Source: Corynebacterium lactis RW2-5
GTDB lineage: Bacteria; Actinomycetota; Actinomycetes; Mycobacteriales; Mycobacteriaceae
Assembly (NCBI RefSeq): GCF_001274895.1
Contig: NZ_CP006841.1
Location: forward strand, 1,736,001-1,800,000
Length of the DNA stretch: 64,000 bases
Direction: 5' to 3'
Below are positions 39,496 to 47,948 of this stretch, one piece after another; within the stretch, counting starts at the first letter, position 1, and the number at the start of each line of letters is the position of its first letter. A program made the translations under genes and the position numbers. The notes under the pieces are model-generated. The model had not been told where the DNA came from. It ran no database searches and worked only from the letters and a program-made list of their open reading frames with translations.

Positions 39496-41046
39496 CTACT
39501 TGGTCTGTTGCAGATCCCTCAGTGCCTGCCCGAGCTGCTCTCGGTCGTCGAAGGGATGAATAACCCCGCCGATGTCCTGGCCAGTTTCGTGGCCTTTACC
39601 AGCGATGACGATGCTATCGCCGGCGCGCGCGACTTCGACCGCTCGCTTGATTGCTGCGCTGCGGTCGCCGATCTCCTCAATAGTGGCGCCCGCATGAGCC
39701 TCCGTCGCACCCTGGACAACCGCCCTGCGAATCGTTGCGGGATCCTCGGAACGCGGGTTGTCATCGGTGATAATGACGAAGTCTGCTCCTTCCGCTGCGG
39801 CAGCGCCCATGATTGGGCGCTTCGCCCGATCGCGATCACCCCCTGCACCGACAACGGCGATTACGCGTCCGGAAGTTTGGGCGCGAAGAGTCGCGAGCAC
39901 TTCGCTGACCGCCGCGGGCTTGTGGGCGTAGTCGACGACGGCCAGAAAGTCTTGGCCCTCATCAATCGGTTCCATGCGCCCAGGAACACGCACCTGGCCG
40001 AGGCCCTCCTTCGCCTGGTCCGTCGCGTGCCCCACAGCGTCGAGCACAGCCCATGCCACGGCGGCATTTGCCACATTGAAAGCGCCTGGCAGCGGCACCT
40101 GCAATTGAGTCGCAGCTCCGCCGTCATCGCTCAACATCACGCGCTGCAGGCCGTTTTGTGCGACCTTCGCCTCGGATGCCGTCCATTTATGGGCGGTAGA
40201 AACATCAACGGGACGGGTTCGAGTGCAGTGCTCCGTTTCCACAGTGGAAATCTCGACCGCTGGATCCTGTGCGGCAACGCTCGCCATACGGGCGCCCCAA
40301 TCGTCATCCACACAGATCACCGCTCGGGGTGCATGGAGTGGGCCGGAGGCGTCGAAAAGCGCGGCCTTAGCCTCGAAGTATTCGTCGAGGGTGTTGTGGA
40401 AATCGAGATGGTCCTGGGAGAGATTGAGGAAACAACCGACATTGAATCGGACTCCGTTTACGCGGCCGAGTGACAACGCGTGGGAAGAAACCTCCATGAC
40501 CACGTGCGTGACTCCCTCAGCGAGCATCTCGTGGAAGAGACGCTGCAACGCCGGAGCCTCGGGAGTCGTCAAGCTGGAGGGAACCTTACGACCATTAATA
40601 CGCGTACCGGTCGTGCCGATGATGCCCGTGTTACAACCCGCGGCAATCAGCGCCCCCTCAAGGAGATACGTCGTAGTGGTCTTGCCCGAGGTACCAGTGA
40701 CACCGATGACCGTCAGCGATTCCGAGGGGTGCCCGTGAATCTCTGAGGCGACATGCCCCATGACCTCTCGCACACTGTCAACGACGAGAATCGGCCGCTC
40801 ATCGCCGGACTGGCGAATAATACCGGCGCCTTCCGCATCAGTTAGCACGGCCACGCCTTTCGACTGAGAGGCGTACTTGGCACCGTGCGTCCGAGTACCG
40901 GGTACCGCGGCGAAGATGCCACCCGAGCCAACCTCGGAGGCGTTGAGTTCAATGCCTGCAATCTCCAGCTTTGCTGCCTCATCCTCGGTGATCCCGTCAA
41001 GGCGGCCCTGGGATAGGTCGCACAACTTCGCAAGGGTGGCGGTCAT
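39496..41046 (-). CDS. murE: UDP-MurNAc-tripeptide synthetase, meso-diaminopimelate type
   Basis: 516 residues. ATP loop VIGVTGTSGKTTTTYLLEG; central FLNLSQDHLDFHNTLDEYFEAK. The motif DNPRSEDP marks meso-DAP specificity rather than lysine (which has DNPA), matching the DAP-type wall of corynebacteria. GAGGGA lies 8 nt before ATG 41046; an upstream in-frame TTG (41067) lacks support. 110 nt separate it from ftsI. Confidence 0.96.
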   Translation of the reverse strand: MTATLAKLCDLSQGRLDGITEDEAAKLEIAGIELNASEVGSGGIFAAVPGTRTHGAKYASQSKGVAVLTDAEGAGIIRQSGDERPILVVDSVREVMGHVASEIHGHPSESLTVIGVTGTSGKTTTTYLLEGALIAAGCNTGIIGTTGTRINGRKVPSSLTTPEAPALQRLFHEMLAEGVTHVVMEVSSHALSLGRVNGVRFNVGCFLNLSQDHLDFHNTLDEYFEAKAALFDASGPLHAPRAVICVDDDWGARMASVAAQDPAVEISTVETEHCTRTRPVDVSTAHKWTASEAKVAQNGLQRVMLSDDGGAATQLQVPLPGAFNVANAAVAWAVLDAVGHATDQAKEGLGQVRVPGRMEPIDEGQDFLAVVDYAHKPAAVSEVLATLRAQTSGRVIAVVGAGGDRDRAKRPIMGAAAAEGADFVIITDDNPRSEDPATIRRAVVQGATEAHAGATIEEIGDRSAAIKRAVEVARAGDSIVIAGKGHETGQDIGGVIHPFDDREQLGQALRDLQQTK

Positions 41047-41156
41047 TGGCGATGTCCCTCTTTTCAATCGTGTCGGTGGTGTCTTAGCGATTTATTTTTT
41101 CGATGCGAAGCCCCGCGCGGTGGGGCGCGCCGAGGCCTGCGCACTTGGTACTCATG

Positions 41157-43223
41157 CTACGGCTGCAAGAGCAGCTTGCCCTCCCTCGGAGCAGAAAGCG
41201 GAACGTTGTAGCGGTTTAGGGCCCACGCCGCGATGTCCTTGAACAGCGGAGCGGCGGACTGTCCGCCTTCCCCGTGCACACCCCGGACCGGTTCGTCGAG
41301 CATAATGCCGATGACGAATCGTGGGTCATCGGCGGGCGCAATGCCCGCGAAGGTGATGAAGTACTGGGAATTCGAGTAGGCTCCCGTCTCCGGATCAACC
41401 TTCTGTGCTGTACCTGTCTTACCGGTCAAGCGGTAGCCTTCGATGCCATTTCCGGCACCGGTGCCCGACTGCTCACCGGAGTTATCCGACTGCAGGACGG
41501 ACTCGAACATTGCACGAACTGTGGTCGCCGTTTCGGGGCTTACCACACGTACTGGCTCCGGAACCGGAGCGGCGGTCTTGGTGCCGTCGGAGGCAATCGT
41601 CGATCGCACAATCCGCGGTGCAATCCGCTCACCGTCGTTAGCGATGGTCTGGTAGATGCCGGTCATCTGGAGGAGTGTCATGGCCATGCCCTGGCCAATC
41701 GGGAGGTTCGCGAAAGTACCACCGGACCATTGCGGGCGCTGCGGCACCAGGCCGGCGGACTCTCCAGGAAGCTCAATGTCGGTGGACTGGCCGAGTCCGA
41801 AGAGGTGAAGCATCTCCGCGTATCGATCCTGGCCGAGCCGCTCTGCCAGCATCAGCGTGCCGACGTTAGAGGACTTACCGAAGACACCGGTGGTTGTGAA
41901 GGCCTCGGTGTCGTGCTGCCATGCGTCACGCACCGTTACACCTGACATTTCGATGCTGCCAGGTACTTGGAGAACCTCATCCGGAGTGGTGACTCCGTCC
42001 TCAATCGCCGCTGCCGCAGTAATAATCTTGGCTACCGACCCTGGCTCAAAGGGATTCGATACGGCCGAGTTGGCGATCGTACGACCTGCCTCAACTTCCT
42101 TGCCCATGTCTCGGTTTGGGTTGGCGGTGTCAGCTTGAGCCATCGCCAAAACTTCGCCGGATTTCGCGTCCAGGACTACGGCCGAAGCATCCTTTGCTCC
42201 GGAGTTAGCCTTCGCCTGATTCAACTGTTGCTGGACGAAGTACTGCATATCCAGGTCGAGGGTCAATTCGTATGAGGTGCCATCCACAGCGGGGTGCACG
42301 TCGCGGGTAGACCCCGGAATCGCTACACCGTTTTGGGCGATGTCAATCTTCTTGCCACCGTTGATACCCTGCAAACGGGAATCGCGCGATGCCTCGAAGC
42401 CGAACTGCCCGACACCGTCCATACCAATTTTGCCGATGACGTTCGCACCCGTAGCGCCGTTCGGGTACTGGCGAATATCCTGCCGCTCAGAAACGAGCTC
42501 AGGATACTTATCAACAATAGCCGCGGCTTTGTCGGGGTCGACATTGCGGACCAGAACTTCGTAAGAGCTCTCTTCGTCGCGAAGCTTCTTCAGAATTTCG
42601 GCGGAGCTGATGCCCTCCGGCTTCTCCTGCACTGACGGCTCCTCCGGAGCCTCAGTCGTCTGTCGGCGCCGCTTATCCCCTGCCTTGTCAGCATCCAAGT
42701 CCTTTACACCAATAATCTTTGGCAGGTCTTTTGCAATCTGCTGAGTCCGCTCGTCATAAGCAGGAACCTCATCCGGCCAGAGTTCGTGCTTCTTATCAAT
42801 GAGCTTGCGTAGGCTGGCAGGGTGAACGGTGATGCTTCGAGCCTCCATGGTGAAGGCCAGCCGAGAGCCGTTCCGGTCCAGGATTGCCCCACGACGGGCA
42901 GCATCTACTACTTCCACGGTGCGCTGATTTTGGGCTGCTGCCGACAGATCCGGCCCTACGAGCAGCTGCACCCAAACGAGCCTGAACACCAGAATAAGGA
43001 CGGCGATAGCGCCGAAGAATTGCAGCCAATTACGACGCCGGATGAAGTCCCCCGGTGAGGTTTTGAGCTGCTCCGAGGTCTTAATACCTCGGCCACGCCC
43101 CGCCGACATCCTACTGCCGCCTTGATTCCCACCGGACGAGTCTCGGGGCTGCAACCGATATGCGCGCTCGCCGATGTCACGTCGCCCTCCACGATTAGGA
43201 AAATCGTCCTTAGGTCGAGTCAT
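41157..43223 (-). CDS. ftsI: Septal transpeptidase FtsI (class B penicillin-binding protein)
   Basis: 688 residues. A long basic cytoplasmic tail (about 62 residues) precedes one membrane helix (about residues 67-88). The pedestal domain has VDAARRGAILDRNGSRLA. Transpeptidase motifs: SVAK (SxxK, in PFEPGSVAKII), SSN (GKSSNVGTLMLAE) and KTG (LTGKTGTAQKVDPETG). No PASTA domains follow. An unusual charged insert around residues 165-205 (DKAGDKRRRQTTEAPEEPS) lies in the pedestal. It is the beta-lactam target partnering FtsW. Confidence 0.96.
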   Translation of the reverse strand: MTRPKDDFPNRGGRRDIGERAYRLQPRDSSGGNQGGSRMSAGRGRGIKTSEQLKTSPGDFIRRRNWLQFFGAIAVLILVFRLVWVQLLVGPDLSAAAQNQRTVEVVDAARRGAILDRNGSRLAFTMEARSITVHPASLRKLIDKKHELWPDEVPAYDERTQQIAKDLPKIIGVKDLDADKAGDKRRRQTTEAPEEPSVQEKPEGISSAEILKKLRDEESSYEVLVRNVDPDKAAAIVDKYPELVSERQDIRQYPNGATGANVIGKIGMDGVGQFGFEASRDSRLQGINGGKKIDIAQNGVAIPGSTRDVHPAVDGTSYELTLDLDMQYFVQQQLNQAKANSGAKDASAVVLDAKSGEVLAMAQADTANPNRDMGKEVEAGRTIANSAVSNPFEPGSVAKIITAAAAIEDGVTTPDEVLQVPGSIEMSGVTVRDAWQHDTEAFTTTGVFGKSSNVGTLMLAERLGQDRYAEMLHLFGLGQSTDIELPGESAGLVPQRPQWSGGTFANLPIGQGMAMTLLQMTGIYQTIANDGERIAPRIVRSTIASDGTKTAAPVPEPVRVVSPETATTVRAMFESVLQSDNSGEQSGTGAGNGIEGYRLTGKTGTAQKVDPETGAYSNSQYFITFAGIAPADDPRFVIGIMLDEPVRGVHGEGGQSAAPLFKDIAAWALNRYNVPLSAPREGKLLLQP

Positions 43224-43338
43224 GCGTTAGCGCTTTCTACTTTTCGTTATCGGCGAGCTTCTTGTCATTGAGCTACTGAGAAAACTACCCATTGCCAAAC
43301 AGGAATCGGCCTGACTGCAGGAAACAGTTTGTTCAATA

Positions 43339-43344
43339 ACTATA
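43339..43344 (-). promoter_or_regulatory. Candidate internal promoter before ftsI
   Basis: TATAGT on the minus strand in the 179-nt ftsL-ftsI gap, about 115 nt before the ftsI ATG. The -35 is unclear. A gap this long inside an otherwise tight cluster suggests an internal promoter or processing site. Confidence 0.3.
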
Positions 43345-43402
43345 GGTAAGCGATTTTACCGCCACTCGCCCCCGGCCCTCGGGATTGACGGGACAGAAAA
43401 TA

Positions 43403-44158
43403 CTACTGAGCCGGTGCGGGTGCCGGGGCTGGTGCGGGTGCCGGGGCCGGTGCGGGTGCCGGGGCTGGCGCAGGCGCCGGTGCAGGTGCCTGCCGGTTCT
43501 GCGGCGCATAAGGCGCGGTTGCAGGAAGTTCCTGCTGTCCCGGTACAGCTTCCTGAATTGCCGGAGCCTGCATTCCCGGGACGTTTTCAGTTTCCCTGGG
43601 GTCCGACGACGGCGCGTGAGGGCGCGTCGGAGCCGAACCGTTTACGTCGGTCAGACCCTGTGTCTTCGGGTCTCCGGGTCGAACCTCGTTGACTTTTCCA
43701 TCCGGATCGACGTTTAGAACTGCCGGCTGCTCGGGATTGATCATCCCATCCGCAATGGCGCGCTGAGCAATTTCACCGGTGGACTGGAGGTATGCGACAT
43801 CGCGCTCGAGAACCTCGAGGGAGTTACGCAGCTCCGATTCCTTCTCCTGCGCCGCGTTCAGCTCCAATGACTTGGAGGTCGACACTGCGGAAAGAACCAT
43901 TGCGACGATGATGCCCGCCGCAACCAGCGCGATAATTACTGCCGCGGTAATAGCCTTCCGATGATCCTTTGGCGCAGCAACGATTCGCCTGCCGCGCACC
44001 GAAATAACTTGCTTCGATCCGGTCCTACCAAACCTGCGCTGCGAAGGTTCCTGACCTACTCGGCGCCCACGATTAGTCTTAGTACCCACGCCTGCAGTCG
44101 TGGCCGGCGCGCGGAACGTCTGCCGTGCCGTGGCATTGTCCGTGATTGTCGTTGCCAT
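43403..44158 (-). CDS. ftsL: FtsL-like division protein with Ala-Pro repeat tail
   Basis: 251 residues, assigned by position (rsmH-ftsL-ftsI) and topology. About 70 basic cytoplasmic residues, one membrane helix (AITAAVIIALVAAGIIVAMVL) and a short coiled coil (LELNAAQEKESELRNSLEVLERDVAYL) as in FtsL/DivIC. The C-terminal part is Pro-rich, ending in about 14 Ala-Pro dipeptides encoded by an 18-bp tandem repeat. Such a tail is not part of canonical FtsL. It should act with FtsQ and FtsB to activate FtsW-FtsI. Confidence 0.85.
   Translation of the reverse strand: MATTITDNATARQTFRAPATTAGVGTKTNRGRRVGQEPSQRRFGRTGSKQVISVRGRRIVAAPKDHRKAITAAVIIALVAAGIIVAMVLSAVSTSKSLELNAAQEKESELRNSLEVLERDVAYLQSTGEIAQRAIADGMINPEQPAVLNVDPDGKVNEVRPGDPKTQGLTDVNGSAPTRPHAPSSDPRETENVPGMQAPAIQEAVPGQQELPATAPYAPQNRQAPAPAPAPAPAPAPAPAPAPAPAPAPAQ
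43413..43496. repeat. 18-bp tandem repeat encoding the Ala-Pro tail of FtsL
   Basis: Four near-identical 18-bp units (GGTGCGGGTGCCGGGGCT type, at 43413, 43431, 43449 and a diverged one at 43467) and a partial fifth. Being in frame (6 residues per unit), copy-number change would lengthen or shorten the tail without frameshift. Confidence 0.85.
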
Positions 44159-44211
44159 GATTGGTGTTCTCCCCGAGTACTTGGTTGCGTGGTTAGTGTT
44201 ATTTCGGTTGT

Positions 44212-45252
44212 TTAGACAGGCCGTATTCGCTCGATACAGCGAACTCGTACCGGCGCTGCCCGCGGGTTGTCTTCGATTTCGCTTGCCGACGCCTTTTCAG
44301 CGCCCCTGGTAATAAGTGCAAAGCGGGGCTCATGCCCGGGCAGTTCCATCGGCAACCCGGGCGGGGTCGTCGACTTCACACGCTGGGCAAACTCCTTCTT
44401 CACGATGCGGTCTTCGAGGCTCTGGTAACTCATAAACACTGCGCGTCCCTGGACTGCAAGTGCACCACAGACAATCGGCAGCACGTTCTCGAGCGCCTCC
44501 AGCTCGCGGTTAACCTCTACGCGAAGAGCCTGGAATGTGCGCTTGGCCGGATGCCCGCCGGTGCGCCGAGACGCGGCCGGGATAGCGTCGTAAAGCAGTT
44601 CAACGAGTCGACCTGAAGTTGTAAAGGGCGACTTTTCGCGCTCCTTTACAACCGCGGAGGCGATCTTCCCCGCGAAGCGCTCGTCGCCATAGGTAGAGAG
44701 GATTCGAGCGATATCGCCGTGGGAGTAGGTATTGAGAATATCGGCCGCGGTAATTCCCTGACTGGAGTCCATGCGCATGTCCAGAGGCGCATCAACACGG
44801 TAGGCGAAGCCACGGTCCACCTGGTCTAACTGCATCGATGAGACACCGAGGTCGAACAGAGCACCGGCGAGACCGTGCTCATTGACGCACTCGACAATTC
44901 CGGATGCATTCGAAGTCCCGGCTGCAGGCTCGACCGAACCCGCCAGAACGTCATCCAGGGCATCGAATCGGACGCGGAATCCAGCAAATCGATCGCCGAA
45001 GCGCTCAAGCCGGTCCTCGGCACCTCGAAGCGCATTTTCATCCCGATCGAGACCAATTACGCGGAGCCCGGGGAAAGTTTCCAGTAGATACTCGGTGTGA
45101 CCACCAGCGCCCAACGTGCCATCGACGACAACAGCGTCATCCCCCAACGCTTCAATTCCTGCGGCGAGAAGCTCGGTGACCCGATGCAGCAGAACAGGAA
45201 CATGCCCGAATTCACCGGACTTGCGATCTCCGGTGACTTGAGAATCCGGCAT
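44212..45252 (-). CDS. rsmH: 16S rRNA m4C1402 methyltransferase RsmH (MraW)
   Basis: 346 residues. SAM-binding motif [18 protein letters not shown] and GLDRDENAL, then [20 protein letters not shown] (catalytic region) and [22 protein letters not shown]. Methylates N4 of C1402 in 16S rRNA. AAGGAGGGAAC directly precedes ATG 45252, the strongest ribosome-binding site of the cluster. A terminator-like hairpin lies between mraZ and this gene. Confidence 0.97.
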   Translation of the reverse strand: MPDSQVTGDRKSGEFGHVPVLLHRVTELLAAGIEALGDDAVVVDGTLGAGGHTEYLLETFPGLRVIGLDRDENALRGAEDRLERFGDRFAGFRVRFDALDDVLAGSVEPAAGTSNASGIVECVNEHGLAGALFDLGVSSMQLDQVDRGFAYRVDAPLDMRMDSSQGITAADILNTYSHGDIARILSTYGDERFAGKIASAVVKEREKSPFTTSGRLVELLYDAIPAASRRTGGHPAKRTFQALRVEVNRELEALENVLPIVCGALAVQGRAVFMSYQSLEDRIVKKEFAQRVKSTTPPGLPMELPGHEPRFALITRGAEKASASEIEDNPRAAPVRVRCIERIRPV

Positions 45253-45281
45253 GTTCCCTCCTTGTGCACAGTTGCCTAGAT

Positions 45282-45311
45282 AAAAAAGCGGGGATGCTCA
45301 CAGGGCCCCGC
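45282..45311 (-). terminator. Intrinsic terminator or attenuator between mraZ and rsmH
   Basis: Minus strand GCGGGG (45306-45311) pairs with CCCCGC (45288-45293) across a 12-nt loop, followed by TTTTTTATC. Six G-C pairs plus a run of six U meet the usual criteria. It would cut mraZ mRNA short of the dcw genes unless read through. Confidence 0.75.
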
Positions 45312-45393
45312 CCGACGGAACCTGGTATCGGGGAAGTACACCAGGGGACATCGGACGGAGTCCATGCGGACATTCCCTCTTTTAGTTGTCAGA

Positions 45394-45414
45394 CCGGCAG
45401 TAACACGCTGCCGG
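45394..45414. other. Hairpin downstream of mraZ stop
   Basis: CCGGCAG (45394-45400) and CTGCCGG (45408-45414) with a 7-nt loop, 40 nt after the mraZ stop on the minus strand. No U-tract; possibly an mRNA-stabilising or processing structure. The 201-nt mraZ-rsmH gap holds no other gene. Confidence 0.45.
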
Positions 45415-45453
45415 ACTGCATTCCCGAACGGAAAACGAATGACGCTTTTCGCC

Positions 45454-45885
45454 CTAGAGAACACCGAAAAGTGATTCGTCCTCACCTTCGGAGAAGTCGG
45501 CTTCATGCTCAGCCTGGTAGGCCTCCCAGGACTCTTTGTCCCAGATCTCCAGAAAATCAATCGATCCGATAACGACGCATTCCTTGGTGAGGTTTGCGTA
45601 GCGGCGATGCTCCATGGACAAGGTGATTCGCCCGGATCCATCCGCATTCTGCTCATCAGTGCTGGCTGCGAGATTACGAATGAAAGCACGCGCCTGAGGA
45701 TTGGTGCGCGATGCCTTCGTCGCCCTCTTCGCCAGCTTGACGAACTCTTCCTTTGGATAAACCGCCAGTGAGTGATCTTGCCCTTTGGTCACCATCAGCC
45801 CTTCCGCCAAGCCCTCACGGAACTTCGCGGGAAGCGTCAGGCGCCCCTTGTCATCGAGCTTGGGGGTATAGGTGCCCAGAAACAT
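45454..45885 (-). CDS. mraZ: Transcriptional regulator MraZ
   Basis: 143 residues with the two AbrB-like halves of Mra[25 protein letters not shown] at the start (only partly quoted) and a second [18 protein letters not shown]. MraZ forms a ring that binds TGGGN direct repeats and regulates the dcw genes. The proximal operator has three such boxes (46051-46080); a further array lies upstream. The leader is long (about 120 nt from the candidate -10). AAGGAGG lies about 10 nt before the ATG. Confidence 0.97.
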   Translation of the reverse strand: MFLGTYTPKLDDKGRLTLPAKFREGLAEGLMVTKGQDHSLAVYPKEEFVKLAKRATKASRTNPQARAFIRNLAASTDEQNADGSGRITLSMEHRRYANLTKECVVIGSIDFLEIWDKESWEAYQAEHEADFSEGEDESLFGVL

Positions 45886-46007
45886 GCGTCACTGGCCTCC
45901 TTCTCCCCGTTTACCGACGACGCGAACCCGCTGAACACCCCTTGCAAATCAGGCTTCCACCGACGAGGCGGAAAACCTCCAAGCAGGGACGCTTAGCGCG
46001 ACCGAAT

Positions 46008-46035
46008 CAGATATTCATTTCTGCAACATTGGCAA
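46008..46035 (-). promoter_or_regulatory. Candidate mraZ promoter
   Basis: Minus strand: TTGCCA (46030-46035), 16-nt spacer, TATCTG (46008-46013). The -10 match is imperfect. The MraZ boxes end about 16 nt upstream of the -35. Confidence 0.3.
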
Positions 46036-46050
46036 CCTGGACCAACATCA

Positions 46051-46080
46051 CGCCCCACTTTACCCCACAATCCCCCACTC
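46051..46080 (-). promoter_or_regulatory. MraZ operator: three TGGGG boxes at 10-bp spacing
   Basis: On the minus strand the sequence reads AGTGGGGGAT, TGTGGGGTAA, AGTGGGGCGT in succession. TGGGN repeats with one helical turn spacing are the known MraZ recognition pattern, so this is the autoregulatory site of mraZ and the dcw cluster. Confidence 0.85.
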
Positions 46081-46396
46081 TCGATAGTTCTACGCCAATA
46101 TATCCCCAGCAGAAGCCGTCCAATTCAGCCCAAAAGAGTGATAATCAGTGCTTCGACCTGGGTTTTTAAACAATTAATAAATTTCTGGCGACAGTGGGTG
46201 ACTTGCCCGCACTTCACCCTACACCTAATCACATCTGCCACTCCCGCACCACGGTTAACACTACCCCGCCTACTTTTACGCGCCAACCTCCCACCTCCCT
46301 AGCTTTGCGCCCACACCCCTATAACCAGCATTTTTCTCTAATTTTTCACGAAGAGCCACGGCGGTGCCGCCCCAAAAATCGCCGCACGAACACCAA

Positions 46397-46473
46397 TGTG
46401 GGGCAAAGTGGGGAATCAGCGTGGGGCAAAGTGGGCGAATCGACAATGACACCCCACTGCACCCCACTGCCCA
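46397..46473. promoter_or_regulatory. Distal array of seven TGGGG-type boxes in both orientations
   Basis: Plus strand: TGGGG at 46399-46403, 46409-46413 and 46422-46426, and TGGGC at 46432-46436; a 15-bp direct repeat (GTGGGGCAAAGTGGG) occurs at 46398-46412 and 46421-46435. Minus strand: TGGGG at 46452-46456 and 46462-46466, and TGGGC at 46469-46473. Most neighbours are 10 bp apart, as MraZ requires. It lies about 320 bp upstream of the proximal operator in a 728-nt gene-free region (45886-46613). Confidence 0.6.
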
Positions 46474-46532
46474 CTCCGACCAGTCCGCCATTGAGCGAGC
46501 CTCTCCCCCGGAACCCTCGAACCGCTCCCTGG

Positions 46533-46567
46533 CAAAACAAAAAGCCCCCGCGCCTAATCGCGCAGGG
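46533..46567 (-). terminator. Rho-independent terminator after the DUF3040 gene
   Basis: Minus strand CCCTGCGC...GCGCGGGGG with a 6-nt loop (GATTAG), followed by TTTTTGTTTTG. It separates the DUF3040 gene from the mraZ regulatory region. Confidence 0.8.
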
Positions 46568-46613
46568 ACTCCATGCAGTGGACTGTTTAGTTTTTGGCAG
46601 GCCGAACGCCGCC

Positions 46614-47054
46614 TTAGCGACCTTCGAATCGACCCCGGAACCGGGACTCTAAACTAGAGCCACCCGAAGACTTCGGACTCCTCGTCTTTCGGGAGTTGCC
46701 AAACCTTTCACGATCCCCACCAGCCGACCGCGAAAAACTCAGGCTGTTAGCACCCGTTCCGCCACCATGACCAGTCAGCGCCCAGACCCCGGCGCCGAAC
46801 ATCAGCACGAAACCGGCGACGGAAAGTGCGATAAACCAAGCGCTGACAGTAAACAGGGCAACCCCGCCGAGAAGCATAAGCAACCCCAGCAAAATCAGGG
46901 CAATTACCTGGAGAGAAAAACCACGGCTTGCCCCCTCATCCTCTTCCAAAGAAAAAGCACGGCCAGACATAGCCGAACCAAACTTTGGATCCTCAGCGTA
47001 GAGCGCAGATTCAATTTCATCGAGCATCCGCTGTTCCTGCTCAGATAGTCCCAC
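46614..47054 (-). CDS. DUF3040 family membrane protein
   Basis: 146 residues. The N-terminus GLSEQEQRMLDEIESALYAEDPKF is the DUF3040 signature (only key part quoted). Two hydrophobic helices follow (VIALILLGLLMLLGGVALF and WFIALSVAGFVLMFGAGVW). The C-terminal tail is Ser/Arg/Gly-rich. GTG start 47054 with GGAGG 5 nt upstream. Orthologue position matches M. tuberculosis Rv2169c next to the dcw cluster. Function unknown. Confidence 0.9.
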   Translation of the reverse strand: MGLSEQEQRMLDEIESALYAEDPKFGSAMSGRAFSLEEDEGASRGFSLQVIALILLGLLMLLGGVALFTVSAWFIALSVAGFVLMFGAGVWALTGHGGGTGANSLSFSRSAGGDRERFGNSRKTRSPKSSGGSSLESRFRGRFEGR

Positions 47055-47263
47055 GATTCCTCCATCGCCAATTCAAGGGGCATACCTTGACCTCTCACTC
47101 TAGCGCCCGATGGCCAGCCCAAGCTTTAGCGCTGCAAAACACGGGGACGGTAGCGAGAAGAATCAAGCAATCTCACCCAAATAACGGATGACCTACCCCA
47201 ATTGTTCCACGCAGGGAGCTACCACCCTATTTCCACAGCAAAACTCATAACCATGACACCACC

Positions 47264-47311
47264 AAAACAGGGGTCAAACAGCATAAACACCGCTAGGACA
47301 AACCCCCGTTT
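47264..47311 (-). terminator. Possible terminator after the HEPN-like gene
   Basis: Minus strand AAACGGGGGT (47302-47311) against ACCCCTGTTT (47265-47274), nine of ten positions paired, with a long 27-nt loop and TTTTGG following. Weak because of the loop. The rest of the 286-nt gap 47055-47340 shows nothing else. Confidence 0.35.
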
Positions 47312-47340
47312 CGACCACTGCGATTACTACACACGAACCA

Positions 47341-47790
47341 CTATGCTGCCGCAGGGAGAATTCCTAGGTCCGCCTCCACAACGTCGAGAAACTCGTCAAC
47401 CAGCCCCATTAGCTCCCGAGACTTCCGAGCATCAATACGCCGCACCAACCCGAGGCGCACTTCATTACGAAGCTGCGAGTAGGACTGAAAGCGCGCAACC
47501 CACTCCGAATATTCAGCTCGAGAGACTTTGAGGTTCTCCCAGGCGCTCTGAGAACGACGCCGACGACGCTTACTAGATTGGCCTTCAGACATATTTAAAA
47601 TGGCACCCGCCCCGCGCAATGCAGCACGATAAGCCAGCTCCAGCTGTTCATCCGGCTCCGCCTGCGCCGCCATAGCAGCGAGCCCTCGAGCACGCGTAAA
47701 CAAATCCAGCGACTGCCGAGAGACACCCCCAGGTACGACAATTCCCCCACGAGCCGCAGCCCTAAAATCAACCACATTCGGAGTTGCCAT
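47341..47790 (-). CDS. SAV_6107-type HEPN-like protein
   Basis: 149 residues, all-helical, with a basic stretch KRRRRRSQ in the middle. It fits the SAV_6107-type HEPN family by length, helical pattern (LDLFTRARGLAAMAAQAEPDEQLELAYRAA in part) and synteny beside the DUF3040 and GNAT genes. It contains no histidine at all, so the RX4-6H ribonuclease site of active HEPN toxins cannot be present; a binding or scaffold role is more likely. AGGAGGG precedes ATG 47790. Divergent from the GNAT gene, with a LexA-like palindrome between them. Confidence 0.75.
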   Translation of the reverse strand: MATPNVVDFRAAARGGIVVPGGVSRQSLDLFTRARGLAAMAAQAEPDEQLELAYRAALRGAGAILNMSEGQSSKRRRRRSQSAWENLKVSRAEYSEWVARFQSYSQLRNEVRLGLVRRIDARKSRELMGLVDEFLDVVEADLGILPAAA

Positions 47791-47870
47791 CTCTACAGCC
47801 CTCCTACTTCTGCCTCACCGCTTGGATGCCGACACGCTATCCCCCCGACCGGATTCCACCCCAAGTAAAT

Positions 47871-47886
47871 TCGAACATATATTCGA
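47871..47886. promoter_or_regulatory. LexA/SOS-like box in the HEPN-GNAT divergent region
   Basis: TCGAACATATATTCGA differs at one position from the actinobacterial LexA consensus TCGAAC-N4-GTTCGA. It lies 80 bp before the HEPN-like start and 62 bp before the GNAT start and overlaps possible -10 sequences on both strands. Confidence 0.55.
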
Positions 47887-47935
47887 TTCCTTTAGTTGTT
47901 TTAGCCAACGCATGAATACGCCAACATAAAGCAGC

Positions 47936-47941
47936 TAGGCT
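47936..47941 (+). promoter_or_regulatory. Candidate -10 element, leaderless start of GNAT gene
   Basis: TAGGCT ends 7 nt before GTG 47949; no Shine-Dalgarno present. Confidence 0.3.
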
Positions 47942-47948
47942 TAGAGCC

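Noticed and set aside
43413..43496. Tandem 18-bp repeats considered as a CRISPR or minisatellite outside genes
   Set aside because: No spacers; the units are in frame within ftsL and encode Ala-Pro.
45886..46613. Searched for tRNA or small RNA gene in the 728-nt gap
   Set aside because: No cloverleaf or tRNA-like 3' end found; only operators, a promoter candidate and a terminator are visible.
46194..46652. Plus-strand 152-codon frame in the mraZ upstream region
   Set aside because: Pro/Thr-rich translation running through TGGGG boxes, a terminator and the end of the DUF3040 gene; not coding.
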